Shown here: positions 31,793 to 41,096 of the stretch, piece by piece
Layout of the letters: each line of letters begins with the position of its first letter
How positions within the stretch are numbered: the first letter of the stretch is position 1
Position numbers and translations under genes: made by a program
Source: Candidatus Obscuribacterales bacterium
GTDB lineage: Bacteria; Cyanobacteriota; Vampirovibrionia; Obscuribacterales; Obscuribacteraceae
Assembly: GCA_019744775.1 (NCBI GenBank)
Contig: JAIETZ010000003.1
Location: forward strand, 496,001 to 560,000
Direction: 5' to 3'
DNA: 64,000 bases
Notes under the pieces: generated by a model
Told to the model about the DNA's origin: nothing
Database searches by the model: none
Seen by the model: the letters and a program-made list of their open reading frames with translations, nothing else

Positions 31793-34345
31793 CTACTTAA
31801 ATAACGACAATTGCATCGCCTCTTCAAGCGCGCTGACATCGCGGCTTTGAGGGATGTTCTTGGTGCTGTCGAGAAGTTTGGCTGCGCCGCTCTTGCGTTC
31901 CATTTGGGACATGAGGAATTGGGCGCGGTCGATGATTGATGGTGGTAGTCCTGCCATGCGCGCGACGTGGATTCCGTAGCTGCGGCTGGCGCCACCTGGG
32001 GCAAGTCGGCGCATGAATTCGACGTGTCCTTCGTATTCGCGGACCATTACTTGGTAGTTTGTTATCTGAGCGTAGTAGTTACTCAACGCATTTAGTTCGT
32101 GATAGTGGGTGGCGAATATGGTTCGTGCTTTCACCTGAGTTGCAAGAAATTCGGCTACTGACCATGCGATGGATACGCCGTCGTAGGTGCTCGTGCCGCG
32201 ACCAACTTCGTCTAAGAGAATAAGTGAACGGTTGGTAGCTGATAGACAACATTGAGTTGTTTCGCTCATCTCGACTAAGAATGTTGATTGACCTTGAGTC
32301 AAGTCATCAACTGCGCCGATGCGTGTAAAGATGCGATCAACAAGTCCGACATGCGCGCTATCGGCAGGTACAAAGCTGCCGATTTGAGCAAGTAAAACTA
32401 TGTGAGCAACTTGACGAAGCAGACTGGATTTGCCGGACATGTTTGGTCCGGTCAAGATAATCAATTGGTGATCATCGCTTGAGCCATAGAGTCTAGTGTC
32501 GTTGGGTACGAATTTACCCATTGGCAGCAAGCGTTCTAAAACAGGGTGGCGACCGTTGTTTATTTCCAATTTTGTTGAATCATCAACAATTGGTTTTACA
32601 TACTTGTACTGGCTGGCGGCATCTGCCAATGACAATAGCGCATCGATAGATGCTAATTGATGAGCAAGGTGCGTTAGCTCTGCGCCGCATCCGGCAATTG
32701 TCTGACGGAATTCGAGGAAGAGTTTGTATTCAATGTCGCCTTGGTTTTTCTCGGCATTGAGAATCTTCGCTTCGTATTCTTTTAGTTCAGGTGTTATGAA
32801 ACGCTCGGCATTGGTCAGCGTCTGCTTGCGAATGTAATCGGCAGGTACAGCATCTTTATTAGCGTGTGTGATTTCAATGTAATAACCAAATGTGCTGTTG
32901 AAGCTTACTTTCAGTGAGCTGACGCCTGTGCGTTCGCGCTCTTGCTTCTGGAAGTCCTCTATCCATTGCTTGCCGCCGCCGAGCAGGCTGCGGACTTCGT
33001 CGACTTCTGCGCAGTAGCCCAGATTGAAAATGCCACCTTCGGTTAGTTCTCTTGGTGCTTCAGGTGAAATTACGCGAGCTAGTTCATCATTGAGGCGTAA
33101 GAGATTTGCTGGGATTTGTCCGAGACAGGATAAATACTTGCTTGAGCAACTACCAACAATTGTCGCTAAATTAGGAATCGCCTCTAGCGACTGTTGAATG
33201 GCAACCAAATCTTTTGGACAGGCAGTTGCCGATGTCAGTTTGACAGCAAGGCGTTCAAGATCAGACAGACCCATTAAGCAATTGCCTAATGACTGACGCA
33301 GATCAAAACTTGCAACAAGTTCGCTAACCGCTTTTTGACGCTCAAGAATTTCCGGCACGGAAAATAGTGGAGCAAGCAACCACTTGCGCAACATGCGGCT
33401 GCCCATTGCTGTTCTTGTTTTATCAATTGCCCAGAGAAGGCTGCCTTCGAAGTTGCGATCACGTACTGTCTCTGTCAGTTCAAGATTGCGTCTCGTGTTT
33501 GCATCTAAAACCAAATATCCATTTGTGTTGTAAGTCGAAATGCCGGCAAATTTTGGCATTTGCCCAGCTTGTGTATGTTCTAAATATTCAAGCGCCGCAC
33601 CGGCTGCTCCAATTGCACCAGGCATTGATTGGCATCCGAAGCCGTCGAGTGTTGTGACAGCAAACACTTGCATGACGCGACGTTGTGCCGGCTCCAATTG
33701 GAAATACATTGATGGACGACCGGTGAAGCGATACTGCCCTTCGAGTCCTGCCGGAATATCGAGAATTTCTTCTGGTATCACTTGGTCTGGCGTTTTCTTG
33801 CCGACACGTTTGGCGACAAGCACTTCACGCGGATTGAGACGTGCCAATTCTTGCGACAGTTGTTGTTCGGTTACTTGCGTGACGATAAATTCGCCGCATG
33901 ACGCATCAACGCAGGCTAGTCCCCATGTATCGCCTGCGCGATTCAAGGCGACAAGATAATTGTTTTCTTTGTTGGGTAATAAGTTCGATTCAAGCACGGT
34001 ACCCGGCGTCAAAACGCGCGTGACTTTTCTTTCAACAGGACCTTTGCCTTGTCCGACTTGACCAACTTGTTCGCAAATTGCGACTGAATAACCTTTGGCA
34101 ATAAGACGCGCCAGATAAAGCTCGGCTGCACGAAATGGCACGCCGGCCATCGGCACACGTCCGTTTGGCGAGCTTGGCTCAGGTCTGCCGGTGAGAGTTA
34201 TATCCAACTCGCGAGCAGCAACTTGCGCGTCCGCTTCAAAGAGTTCATAAAAATCACCAAGCCGGAAAAATAAAAGCGCATCTGGATATTGAGATTTGAT
34301 GTCCCAATACTGGCGCATCATCGGCGATAGCTCAGAGCTTGTCAC
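31793..34345 (-). CDS. mutS: DNA mismatch repair protein MutS
   Basis: MutS recognises mispairs and starts mismatch repair. The 850-residue protein has the mismatch-binding FYE motif in LFFRLGDFYELFEADA near residue 33, the connector and lever domains, and the ABC-type ATPase with Walker A TGPNMSGKSSLLRQ, Walker B SLILLDEVGRGTSTYDG and a final FATHYHEL. The 'VPMAGVPFRAAELYLARL' block is also conserved. Length and domain order are those of bacterial MutS1. No mutL is in the window. Confidence 0.97.
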   Translation of the reverse strand: MTSSELSPMMRQYWDIKSQYPDALLFFRLGDFYELFEADAQVAARELDITLTGRPEPSSPNGRVPMAGVPFRAAELYLARLIAKGYSVAICEQVGQVGQGKGPVERKVTRVLTPGTVLESNLLPNKENNYLVALNRAGDTWGLACVDASCGEFIVTQVTEQQLSQELARLNPREVLVAKRVGKKTPDQVIPEEILDIPAGLEGQYRFTGRPSMYFQLEPAQRRVMQVFAVTTLDGFGCQSMPGAIGAAGAALEYLEHTQAGQMPKFAGISTYNTNGYLVLDANTRRNLELTETVRDRNFEGSLLWAIDKTRTAMGSRMLRKWLLAPLFSVPEILERQKAVSELVASFDLRQSLGNCLMGLSDLERLAVKLTSATACPKDLVAIQQSLEAIPNLATIVGSCSSKYLSCLGQIPANLLRLNDELARVISPEAPRELTEGGIFNLGYCAEVDEVRSLLGGGKQWIEDFQKQERERTGVSSLKVSFNSTFGYYIEITHANKDAVPADYIRKQTLTNAERFITPELKEYEAKILNAEKNQGDIEYKLFLEFRQTIAGCGAELTHLAHQLASIDALLSLADAASQYKYVKPIVDDSTKLEINNGRHPVLERLLPMGKFVPNDTRLYGSSDDHQLIILTGPNMSGKSSLLRQVAHIVLLAQIGSFVPADSAHVGLVDRIFTRIGAVDDLTQGQSTFLVEMSETTQCCLSATNRSLILLDEVGRGTSTYDGVSIAWSVAEFLATQVKARTIFATHYHELNALSNYYAQITNYQVMVREYEGHVEFMRRLAPGGASRSYGIHVARMAGLPPSIIDRAQFLMSQMERKSGAAKLLDSTKNIPQSRDVSALEEAMQLSLFK

Positions 34346-34459
34346 GGAAGTGCCTCGTTGTGTCAGAAGACGAATAATATCGCTTTCTAAGGGCTAAGTC
34401 GCGTAAGCTTCTGCTAATATGAGAGCCAGTGAAAATAGTTTCTTTAAAGGTTTGAATTT

Positions 34460-35347
34460 ATGCTGACAAACAGGCAGTTGGGAATCACTTTGTCATTGAC
34501 TTTGATGATTGCTGTTGGCCAGATTGGCGCAGTAGGCGCTGCTCCGACAAAAGCACCAGCCAAGACTCCGGCAAGACCGGCAGCGAAACCGGCTGCAGCT
34601 CCTGCGAAAAAGCCGGAAACTCCAACTACTGCTGTCAAGACTGAGCCGCCCAAAGTTGAACCTGTCCTGGAAAATGTCATGGATGTAACTCCTGATGATT
34701 TGGTCAACAAGCCGCATGAATATTTGAATAAAAACGTCAAATTTCAAGGTGATTTTTCCAGCTTCAGTAGCCTGGCTCTCGATTACAAACCAGCGATGAA
34801 GCCATCTAAGAGCTTTTTGTCTTTCTTGATTTTCAAAAAAGATACACACGTCCCTCTGTCTGAACTAAAGATGGCAATGGCGATTCCAAAAGAGAAAGAC
34901 CCAGACAACACATTGCTCGCCACCTTGAAGGAAGGCGACCAGTTGGAGCTTGTTGGAAAAGTATTCAGCGCTGCTCTTGACGATCCGTGGGTGGAAATCT
35001 TTAAAGTCAAGAAGTTGAACGCAAAACCTGACGAGCCGAAGGAAGGCGAAAGAAAAGCAGCTGCTGATGGACAGCCCCCTTCTCCCGATGTAGCCAAGGA
35101 TAAGGAAAAGAACGCCCAAGACGAAGCGAAAAAGCGCTCGGATGTGAAGCCTTCGGAAACGAAGAATAAGGGTGGAGAACATGTCTACTCCGGTAAGCCT
35201 GGAATAAAGGTGGCTCCTGGTAACCCGGCAATTAATCCAATTCCAGCTGATGTTGTTGATGGTAAGAAGCCAGCAGTTCTTGACAAGAATGCCCCGCCTG
35301 CCGTGCGTCCATCGCATACAATTAAGGCACCCGTTAAGGTAAAGTAA
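34460..35347 (+). CDS. exported Ala/Pro/Lys-rich protein
   Basis: The 295-residue product has a signal peptide (TNRQLGITLSLTLMIAVGQIGAVGAA) and a low-complexity linker of alanine, proline and lysine (about residues 30-70). A folded middle part (residues 75-190) contains DVTPDDLVNKPHEYLNKNVK and KEGDQLELVGKVFSAALDDP. That middle part has the look of an OB-like fold that handles 'a modification of a property', but I cannot name the family. A charged tail follows. It is divergent from mutS. Confidence 0.6.
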   Translation: MLTNRQLGITLSLTLMIAVGQIGAVGAAPTKAPAKTPARPAAKPAAAPAKKPETPTTAVKTEPPKVEPVLENVMDVTPDDLVNKPHEYLNKNVKFQGDFSSFSSLALDYKPAMKPSKSFLSFLIFKKDTHVPLSELKMAMAIPKEKDPDNTLLATLKEGDQLELVGKVFSAALDDPWVEIFKVKKLNAKPDEPKEGERKAAADGQPPSPDVAKDKEKNAQDEAKKRSDVKPSETKNKGGEHVYSGKPGIKVAPGNPAINPIPADVVDGKKPAVLDKNAPPAVRPSHTIKAPVKVK

Positions 35348-35415
35348 GCGTAGCAAGAGCTGCGGCGAGCAGGTCGCAGCGAAGTGAAGTTGGTATGCCG
35401 GAAGGCAAGCGAAGG

Positions 35416-35454
35416 CGGAGCGAAGCGAAACCGGAGCGAAGCGAAACCGGAGCG
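35416..35454 (+). repeat. 16-bp tandem repeat, 2.4 copies
   Basis: The unit CGGAGCGAAGCGAAAC occurs twice in full (35416-35431, 35432-35447) and then partly. It lies between the exported protein and the roadblock gene, 30 bp before the latter's ribosome-binding site. The purpose is unknown. Slippage could make the copy number vary between strains. Confidence 0.7.
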
Positions 35455-35485
35455 TTAAAAAGGTCAAATAACCGAGGAGATCTAC

Positions 35486-35854
35486 ATGAGCAATGAAGCT
35501 AAGGCTAAAGAGCTGTTAGATGCCCTCAATGGTAAGCACGGCATTTTGGGTGGCGTACTCATCAACAACGAAGGTGCAGTAATATCCTCATCGCTTCCTG
35601 CGGAGATGGATGTTTCTACTCTTGGATCGCTCTGCGCGACGCTTTTTTCCAACAACGACATTTCGATTCAGCGAATGAATCGCGGCAGTTTGTTGCAGAT
35701 GACGTTGCTCACTGACCAAGGCATTTTGCACTTCTATCAAGTGCCCGGTCATATCCTTGTCGTACTAACCGCCAAGGGTCAGAAGATTAACCTTGAAGGG
35801 CTGATTACCAGCGTTGAGCAGCAAGGCACTGCCATGAGCCAAGTATTTACGTAG
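35486..35854 (+). CDS. roadblock/LC7 domain protein
   Basis: The 122-residue protein is a single roadblock/LC7 domain: ELLDALNGKHGILGGVLINNEGAVISSSL in pieces, a middle helix VSTLGSLCATLFSNND and ILVVLTAKGQKINLEGLIT. Such proteins bind small Ras-like GTPases of the MglA type or act as longin-like scaffolds. No MglA gene is in the window. ATG 35486 follows GAGGAG. The extended dispersed repeat begins 14 bp after the stop codon. Confidence 0.8.
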   Translation: MSNEAKAKELLDALNGKHGILGGVLINNEGAVISSSLPAEMDVSTLGSLCATLFSNNDISIQRMNRGSLLQMTLLTDQGILHFYQVPGHILVVLTAKGQKINLEGLITSVEQQGTAMSQVFT

Positions 35855-35867
35855 GTTCCCAATCTTT

Positions 35868-35912
35868 ACGTGGGCTCCTGGTCCTCCGTAGGGGCGCATT
35901 GCATGCGCCCGC
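35868..35912 (+). repeat. extended dispersed repeat, copy 5 (core 35888-35910)
   Basis: The GGGCGCAT core is intact and preceded by ACGTGGGCTCCTGGTCCTCC, a flank that recurs in inverted orientation at 45674-45721 with small differences. The shared flank shows that at least two copies moved as a module larger than the hairpin itself. Confidence 0.75.
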
Positions 35913-36053
35913 TTCCGTAGATTCTTGATAACGCCTTAGCAATTGCTTATCTTCGGCATCCCGTCAGCGTTTTAAGCATTTTCGGGTTACTATGTACTTC
36001 GTAGGGCGGCTACGGCGAACTTGTGTGTCGCCTTAGTTCAAGAGGTTATAAAA

Positions 36054-37118
36054 ATGCGTCAATTTCGAGTGCCTAGTTTGTCGTTAGCAGTAGCTTTGGT
36101 TTTTACAGCTCTGCCGGCCAATTGCCAGATGATGGCCCAACAAGATTACGGTCAACCACAACAAAGTTATGGTCAGCCACCACAATTGCCGCAAGGTCAG
36201 GGCATGCAACAAGGTTATGCGCAAACTGAGCAGCCGGCGTACATGCAATCACCGTATGGTCAATCATTTGATGCACCACAACAGCCTCAGCAAGGTTATT
36301 CACAGCAGGGTGCATATGGTGGCGGTGGTTATCCGCAAATGCAACAACAGCAACCGCAATATGCTCCGCAACAGCCGCAGTATCAACAACAAATGCCACC
36401 ACAGTACTCGCAGCGTCCCAACTTCTATCAAGGCTACGTAGCAACAGTTGCTGCCGGTACACAATTTTCGGCGACGTTGAAGAATTCGATTAACTCAGAA
36501 ACAACACAAGTTGGCGAGCAAGTACAAGGTACAATCTCGCAACCTATTTATTCGGGATCGGAATTGGTTATTCCATCCGGTTCGACAATCATTGGACAAG
36601 TGACCAATGTAGTGCCGGCGAAACATCTAAAGTTTGGTGCCAATGGCAGCGTTGAGATAACTTTCAATCAAATTCAAACACCAGATGGTCGTAGTTTTCC
36701 GATGACTGCAAAGATCAACACTGATCAATTGCGTCTAACTGGTGGCACAGGAATGGGCCGCGTTGGACACAGTTTACTTGCTACAGGTGTTGGAGCAGGC
36801 GGTGGTGCTGCACTTGGTACAGGATTGGGAGCTATCGTCGGCGGCATGTCCGGCGGACGCATGGGCATGGCGACAGGTATGGGTGCCGTGTTCGGCACAG
36901 CGATGGGTGGTGGCGTTGGATTACTTGATGCCGCGTATCGCAAAGGCAACGAGATACAAATTCCCGCTGGCACCAATTTGCCTATCGTCTTGCAGTCGAA
37001 TTTGCAGATAGCTGCAGGAGCCGCACCTTCCATGATGCCGATGCAACCCATGCAGCCGATGCAACAAATGCCATACGGCGGCGGTTACAGCCAAGCACCT
37101 GGTGGGCAGTATCAGTAA
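36054..37118 (+). CDS. exported Gln/Pro-rich protein with TrbI-like and glycine-zipper parts
   Basis: From ATG 36054 the protein has 354 residues. A signal peptide (FRVPSLSLAVALVFTALPANC) is followed by a Gln/Pro/Tyr-rich low-complexity stretch to about residue 125. A beta-rich domain (YVATVAAGTQFSATLKNSI; SELVIPSGSTIIGQVTNVV) recalls the VirB10/TrbI-type beta-barrel pattern. A glycine-zipper segment (GVGAGGGAALGTGLGAIVGG and on to residue 300) could insert into a membrane. No other secretion genes are nearby. An envelope role is likely, otherwise unknown. Confidence 0.6.
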   Translation: MRQFRVPSLSLAVALVFTALPANCQMMAQQDYGQPQQSYGQPPQLPQGQGMQQGYAQTEQPAYMQSPYGQSFDAPQQPQQGYSQQGAYGGGGYPQMQQQQPQYAPQQPQYQQQMPPQYSQRPNFYQGYVATVAAGTQFSATLKNSINSETTQVGEQVQGTISQPIYSGSELVIPSGSTIIGQVTNVVPAKHLKFGANGSVEITFNQIQTPDGRSFPMTAKINTDQLRLTGGTGMGRVGHSLLATGVGAGGGAALGTGLGAIVGGMSGGRMGMATGMGAVFGTAMGGGVGLLDAAYRKGNEIQIPAGTNLPIVLQSNLQIAAGAAPSMMPMQPMQPMQQMPYGGGYSQAPGGQYQ

Positions 37119-37871
37119 TTAAAGACCCCAGCGTCTCTCGCGCACAGCGAATTCGGAGACGGCTTTGTCGTATTCTTCTGGGCTGAAGTCGGGCCACAGT
37201 TGTGGTGTCACGTATAGCTCTGAATACGCGGCTTGCCATAACAAGTAATTCGACAAGCGCATTTCGCCGCCTGTTCTAATGATCAAGTCAGGGTCCGGGA
37301 TTTCGCGGGTGTATAACTTGGAGCTGATTAACTGCTCGTCGATGTCGCTGATGCTTATTTTGCCTGCTTGTAAGTCACCTGCAATCGACTGCATAGCCTG
37401 CGCTAGTTCCAAGCGCGATCCGTAGTTAAGTGCCACCTGCAACGACAGTCCCTTATTCTCTTTCGTTTTTTCAATAGCTGTCGCGAAGTGCTTCTGCAAA
37501 TCTGCCGGCATGCCTGCGGTGTCGCCGATAAAACGAAGTCGCACGTTATTCTGCGCAAGTTCATCAAGTTCATCTGTCACAACTTTGCCGAAGAGCTTCA
37601 TCAGGTAATCGACTTCTTCGTTGCTGCGATTCCAGTTTTCTGATGAGAAAGCGTAGACGGTTAAATACTTCAGCCCGGCAGCAGCTACGTGCTTGACTAG
37701 ATTCTTCAGGGTTTTTACACCTTCCTGGTGTCCGCTTAAGCGCGGCAAGCCACGGTTGTCTGCCCAGCGGCGGTTGCCATCCATTATTATGGCGACGTGC
37801 GTTAATTGAGTGCCCTGGTCTCTGGCGCTCGTTCTTTCTTTTTGTCGCGATTGTCTGGTGAAGCTAAACAC
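37119..37871 (-). CDS. uppS: undecaprenyl diphosphate synthase
   Basis: This cis-prenyltransferase makes the C55 carrier lipid for peptidoglycan and surface glycans. The 250-residue protein shows HVAIIMDGNRRWA with the catalytic aspartate, GHQEGVKTLKNLVK, YAFSSENWNRS and the C-terminal DLIIRTGGEMRLSNYLLWQ and AYSELYVTPQLWPDF blocks, all diagnostic. It ends directly against the convergent exported-protein gene with no gap. In many bacteria it precedes cdsA, but here no cdsA follows. Confidence 0.96.
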   Translation of the reverse strand: MFSFTRQSRQKERTSARDQGTQLTHVAIIMDGNRRWADNRGLPRLSGHQEGVKTLKNLVKHVAAAGLKYLTVYAFSSENWNRSNEEVDYLMKLFGKVVTDELDELAQNNVRLRFIGDTAGMPADLQKHFATAIEKTKENKGLSLQVALNYGSRLELAQAMQSIAGDLQAGKISISDIDEQLISSKLYTREIPDPDLIIRTGGEMRLSNYLLWQAAYSELYVTPQLWPDFSPEEYDKAVSEFAVRERRWGL

Positions 37872-37991
37872 AGGTTGCCATTTTAACCAAAGGAAATGAT
37901 CTAATCGCTCGGGAATGAGAGGATTGCTACAAGAGTAGACAAAAATTTGTACTCTTAGTGTAGTGGAATCATACTTGTTGTATGGGTGAAA

Positions 37992-38477
37992 ATGGTATTA
38001 CTTAAGCCAACTTATATTATCGATGGAGATATAACAGATATAAATCTGGATCATCTTCGTGATGCTGGAGTGCGCGGCATCATTTTTGATCTCGACAGTA
38101 CCTTGCTGGCGCCCAAGTCCAATGTGGTTTCCACAGAAGTTCAAGCATGGCTGAAGAAAGTTCACGAGAATTTTCGCGTCGTTATTTTGAGCAATAACAA
38201 GAAAGATGACTACGTAAAACAAGCCGAAAAGTTGTTCGGAATGCCGGCTATCGCAAGAGCTGCAAAGCCGCGCCGGTGGGGCTTTCAGAGATCTCTTGAG
38301 ATCTTAAAATTGCCTGCTGAGCAAGTCGTTGTTGTCGGCGATCGGCCGTTGACCGATGTGCTCGGTGGACATCGTGCTGGTATCAAAACGGTGCTTGTCC
38401 GAGCACTCAAAACAATCGAAGAACCGGCCTGGAAAACATTCTTTAGGAACTTAGAGCGTTGCTTTATCAAAAACTAA
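37992..38477 (+). CDS. YqeG-family HAD phosphatase
   Basis: The 161-residue HAD IIIA-type protein shows the nucleophile motif IIFDLDSTLLAP (DxDxT), motif II in VVILSNNKK and motif III/IV in VVVGDRPLTDVLGGHRAG. YqeG-type proteins occur across Firmicutes and Cyanobacteria and, in cyanobacteria and plants, are linked to phosphatidylglycerol-phosphate dephosphorylation (PGP phosphatase-like GEP4). That role would fit lipid metabolism but is not proven here. GTG 37986 is an alternative start. Confidence 0.88.
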   Translation: MVLLKPTYIIDGDITDINLDHLRDAGVRGIIFDLDSTLLAPKSNVVSTEVQAWLKKVHENFRVVILSNNKKDDYVKQAEKLFGMPAIARAAKPRRWGFQRSLEILKLPAEQVVVVGDRPLTDVLGGHRAGIKTVLVRALKTIEEPAWKTFFRNLERCFIKN

Positions 38478-38524
38478 GGTAATATATCGCTTAGTTCTAT
38501 CTAATCTATTTGCTATGCACTCAT

Positions 38525-38538
38525 CCGGTAATTACCGG
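38525..38538. promoter_or_regulatory. 14-bp perfect palindrome CCGGTAATTACCGG
   Basis: The palindrome lies just ahead of the ribosome-binding site GAAAGGAC and the ATG at 38552. A dyad this exact in a leader is a candidate repressor site or small mRNA hairpin for the TPR protein. Confidence 0.4.
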
Positions 38539-38551
38539 CAGAAAGGACAAA

Positions 38552-40276
38552 ATGAAGAGAAGGGCAATTCCAGTGATTCTGGCTTTGACCGTCGTTTTGC
38601 CTGTATGCGCTCAGCCACGAAAGGCGACGGTACCAATTCCTCCGGCTAACTTAGCCATGCACACGCAGATGGTGGTACCAAGCGTGGTGCCGGGTCCAAG
38701 CAGGGAAAAACTACAAAATTTAGCCAAGAGCAGATTCCCGCGTTCGCATTACGAACTCGGCATGTATCTCAAAGAGCATGATGCGGTTGATGCAGCACTT
38801 GTTGAATTTTTGAAGGCAACCCAAGACAATCCGAAGGACGCCAAAGCTTTTTACGAGCAAGCGGTTATTTTCCAAAGTCGCGGTTTCTTGAAATTAGCCG
38901 AGTCGGCGCTGCAACAAGCTATTGTTGCTGACGCCGATGTGAAACACAACTGGCAAGCACGTATATTGCTGGCTACTGTTCGTGTGCAGCAAGGTAATTT
39001 GGAGCAAGCGCTGGGTGAGTTGTCCGAGATTCTCGGAATTACACCACCCAAGGCACTTCCTTATAAGGTAGTTCGCACGGAAAATGAAGCTCAGCATGAC
39101 GATACGGAAAAACTTCTTTCGAGTATTCCTGTTATGCAGATGCCTCATGGTGTTCTGCCTGTGCCGGTAGTTGAAGCAGTCTCTGAAGCTGTGCTTGAGC
39201 CACCGCCATCCAGCGAAATCTTAAAGGGGAAATCGACTCGCACGGTTGTGACGCATCACAGCCATGACGAAGCCGGCAAAATGATCGCTGATGCTTCATC
39301 CTCTTATACAGAAGATGCAGTCGAGCGAATTCTTGCTGAAACTCGTGCTGAAGCTAAGCGCGCACAAGAGCAAAAGTCCGGTGGCTTAATGTCCTTCTTC
39401 AAGCGCGAGCCTGAACAAAAGCATGAGGATGATCCTGTTGCTGCGCGTCAAAAGGCAGTTGACCAAGTAATTCGTGAGCAAGCAGCGAAACTAAATGAAA
39501 GACTTGCTCGCCAACAAGTACCAGCAGCACAACCAACCAAGCGTCGCCGTAGTTTTATGGGTGGATTGCTTGCGTGGCGGAATTCTGAACCACAGCCGGA
39601 AACCGAAACCAAAGTTGTTGTTAAGCACAGCAGCATGCCGGATGTTGCATTGAGTGCTCATCACTCTTTGCCGGCAGAGACAACCTACACCAGCACATCG
39701 AGTATATCGAAAATCTTGCCGGTGGAAGCACCAGCTAAGATTACGCAAATAGAAGCAGCACCGATTGTGCCTACCTATACACTGCCACCTGCGCAACCAA
39801 AACCAGCAGTTGCGAAAAGCACGGGTACGCGCCCAAAAAAGCCACCGGCGAGCCAGCCCGGATCGCTGGCTCTAAGTTATCACCAACAACGTACCGCTGA
39901 GCAAGAAGCTCGGTATGAATCTGAACTGAATCAGATACATAAGAGCAATGACCCGTGGACGATGAGGTTGAACTACTTAGCCAAGCACGGCACTTCGACT
40001 CTGAAAGAAGGCGAAGCGTTCATGATGTCCGAAGAGACTGGTGAAGCGACGTTATTCCTTACTGACGGGCAAGTGATTACTCGTCATATTGGTGATAGTC
40101 ATCAGGCGGAAGATGTTGCCTTGATGCGCCGTCCGGATGTGATGATGCCGGAAGACAACACCTACAATATTTCATTGCTTGGAAAAATCTTGCCGAAGAA
40201 AACAGCAGCAAAACCTGCTGCTGATGATCCCGTGGGCGGATTTGTCAAAAGCGTCAAAGGCGTTTTCGGACTCTAA
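38552..40276 (+). CDS. exported TPR protein with long disordered linker
   Basis: From ATG 38552 the protein has 574 residues. A signal peptide (KRRAIPVILALTVVLPVCAQ) is followed by TPR helices at about residues 65-155 (HYELGMYLKEHDAVDAAL; AKAFYEQAVIFQSRGFLKL; AESALQQAIVADADVKHNWQ). A long charged, Pro/Glu-rich linker (160-440) includes a basic KRRRSFMGGLLAWR. The C-terminal region contains RLNYLAKHGTSTLKEGEAFM. No enzyme motif is seen. It is probably a periplasmic or envelope scaffold. Confidence 0.7.
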   Translation: MKRRAIPVILALTVVLPVCAQPRKATVPIPPANLAMHTQMVVPSVVPGPSREKLQNLAKSRFPRSHYELGMYLKEHDAVDAALVEFLKATQDNPKDAKAFYEQAVIFQSRGFLKLAESALQQAIVADADVKHNWQARILLATVRVQQGNLEQALGELSEILGITPPKALPYKVVRTENEAQHDDTEKLLSSIPVMQMPHGVLPVPVVEAVSEAVLEPPPSSEILKGKSTRTVVTHHSHDEAGKMIADASSSYTEDAVERILAETRAEAKRAQEQKSGGLMSFFKREPEQKHEDDPVAARQKAVDQVIREQAAKLNERLARQQVPAAQPTKRRRSFMGGLLAWRNSEPQPETETKVVVKHSSMPDVALSAHHSLPAETTYTSTSSISKILPVEAPAKITQIEAAPIVPTYTLPPAQPKPAVAKSTGTRPKKPPASQPGSLALSYHQQRTAEQEARYESELNQIHKSNDPWTMRLNYLAKHGTSTLKEGEAFMMSEETGEATLFLTDGQVITRHIGDSHQAEDVALMRRPDVMMPEDNTYNISLLGKILPKKTAAKPAADDPVGGFVKSVKGVFGL

Positions 40277-40298
40277 CCGTGTAATGTTATTCGCATTT

Positions 40299-40321
40299 GT
40301 GAGGGCACATTGCATGCGCCC
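40299..40321 (+). repeat. GGGCGCAT dispersed palindromic repeat, copy 6 (diverged)
   Basis: Two differences from the consensus (GTGAGGG for GTAGGGG, GCAC for GCGC) break one arm pair. It sits between two convergent genes. Confidence 0.7.
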
Positions 40322-40333
40322 GTTCGATTAACC

Positions 40334-41077
40334 TTAACGTGGATGACGAGTGACTTTATCGAGCATCCAAGTTTTAAATTGATCGGGTCTGTCATCCATT
40401 GGATTGTGTCCGGACCATTCAAAAATTTCCAGTGTAGAATTCGGCGTTGCTTTGTGAAGGCGTTGGCCATAGAAATATGGTGCTACTACGTCGAAGCGAC
40501 CATAGGCAAGATGCACGGGTGCTGGAATATCTTTCACATGGTGTGTTAGATCAAGCGGACCAAAGTGTTTGAGTATTTGGCTCAAGCTATGCCACTCTGC
40601 TTCAAGCAAAGCCTGTTCACGAATAGGTAAGCGATTTTTGATCAGGCTCTTTTTTAAGCCATGATAAACGCCAAGGTTTAAAAACCAATTGAATGCGCTT
40701 GAGGTTAACTTCGGTACTTTGATAGGCAATGAAACAGCAAGACACTGGCCAATTAATTCAGGGAATTTACCGGCAATCTGCACAGAAATAATGGCACCCA
40801 GTGAATGACCAATGAAAATTGCCGGGAAACGAATGTCTTCGTTTTGCAAAGTCTCAACCATGTCATTTACATGAACACTGAGATCAGCTTCTTCGCCCGG
40901 CTCTGATGTAGAGCCGTGTCCGCGCAATTCCGGCACATAACAGCGAAAACCCATATCAACCAGAGGTTTAACCTGCTCCGTCCAGAGGCTTGCGTTGCCG
41001 CCTGTACCATGGATGAGGATAACGTCCGGTTTATTGGACGAATTCTCAACCCCGAATTTTTGCACTTGTAATTGCAT
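40334..41077 (-). CDS. alpha/beta hydrolase
   Basis: The 247-residue cytoplasmic protein shows the oxyanion strand ILIHGTGGNASLW, the nucleophile elbow IGHSLGAIIS and the catalytic histidine in EWSGHNPMDDRP. No signal peptide is present. The family includes esterases, lipases and haloalkane dehalogenases, and the substrate cannot be deduced. The phosphatase-like gene at 41097 lies upstream on the same strand with 19 bp between, suggesting co-transcription. Confidence 0.9.
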   Translation of the reverse strand: MQLQVQKFGVENSSNKPDVILIHGTGGNASLWTEQVKPLVDMGFRCYVPELRGHGSTSEPGEEADLSVHVNDMVETLQNEDIRFPAIFIGHSLGAIISVQIAGKFPELIGQCLAVSLPIKVPKLTSSAFNWFLNLGVYHGLKKSLIKNRLPIREQALLEAEWHSLSQILKHFGPLDLTHHVKDIPAPVHLAYGRFDVVAPYFYGQRLHKATPNSTLEIFEWSGHNPMDDRPDQFKTWMLDKVTRHPR

Positions 41078-41096
41078 TGGTTGTTTTTTAGTTAAC

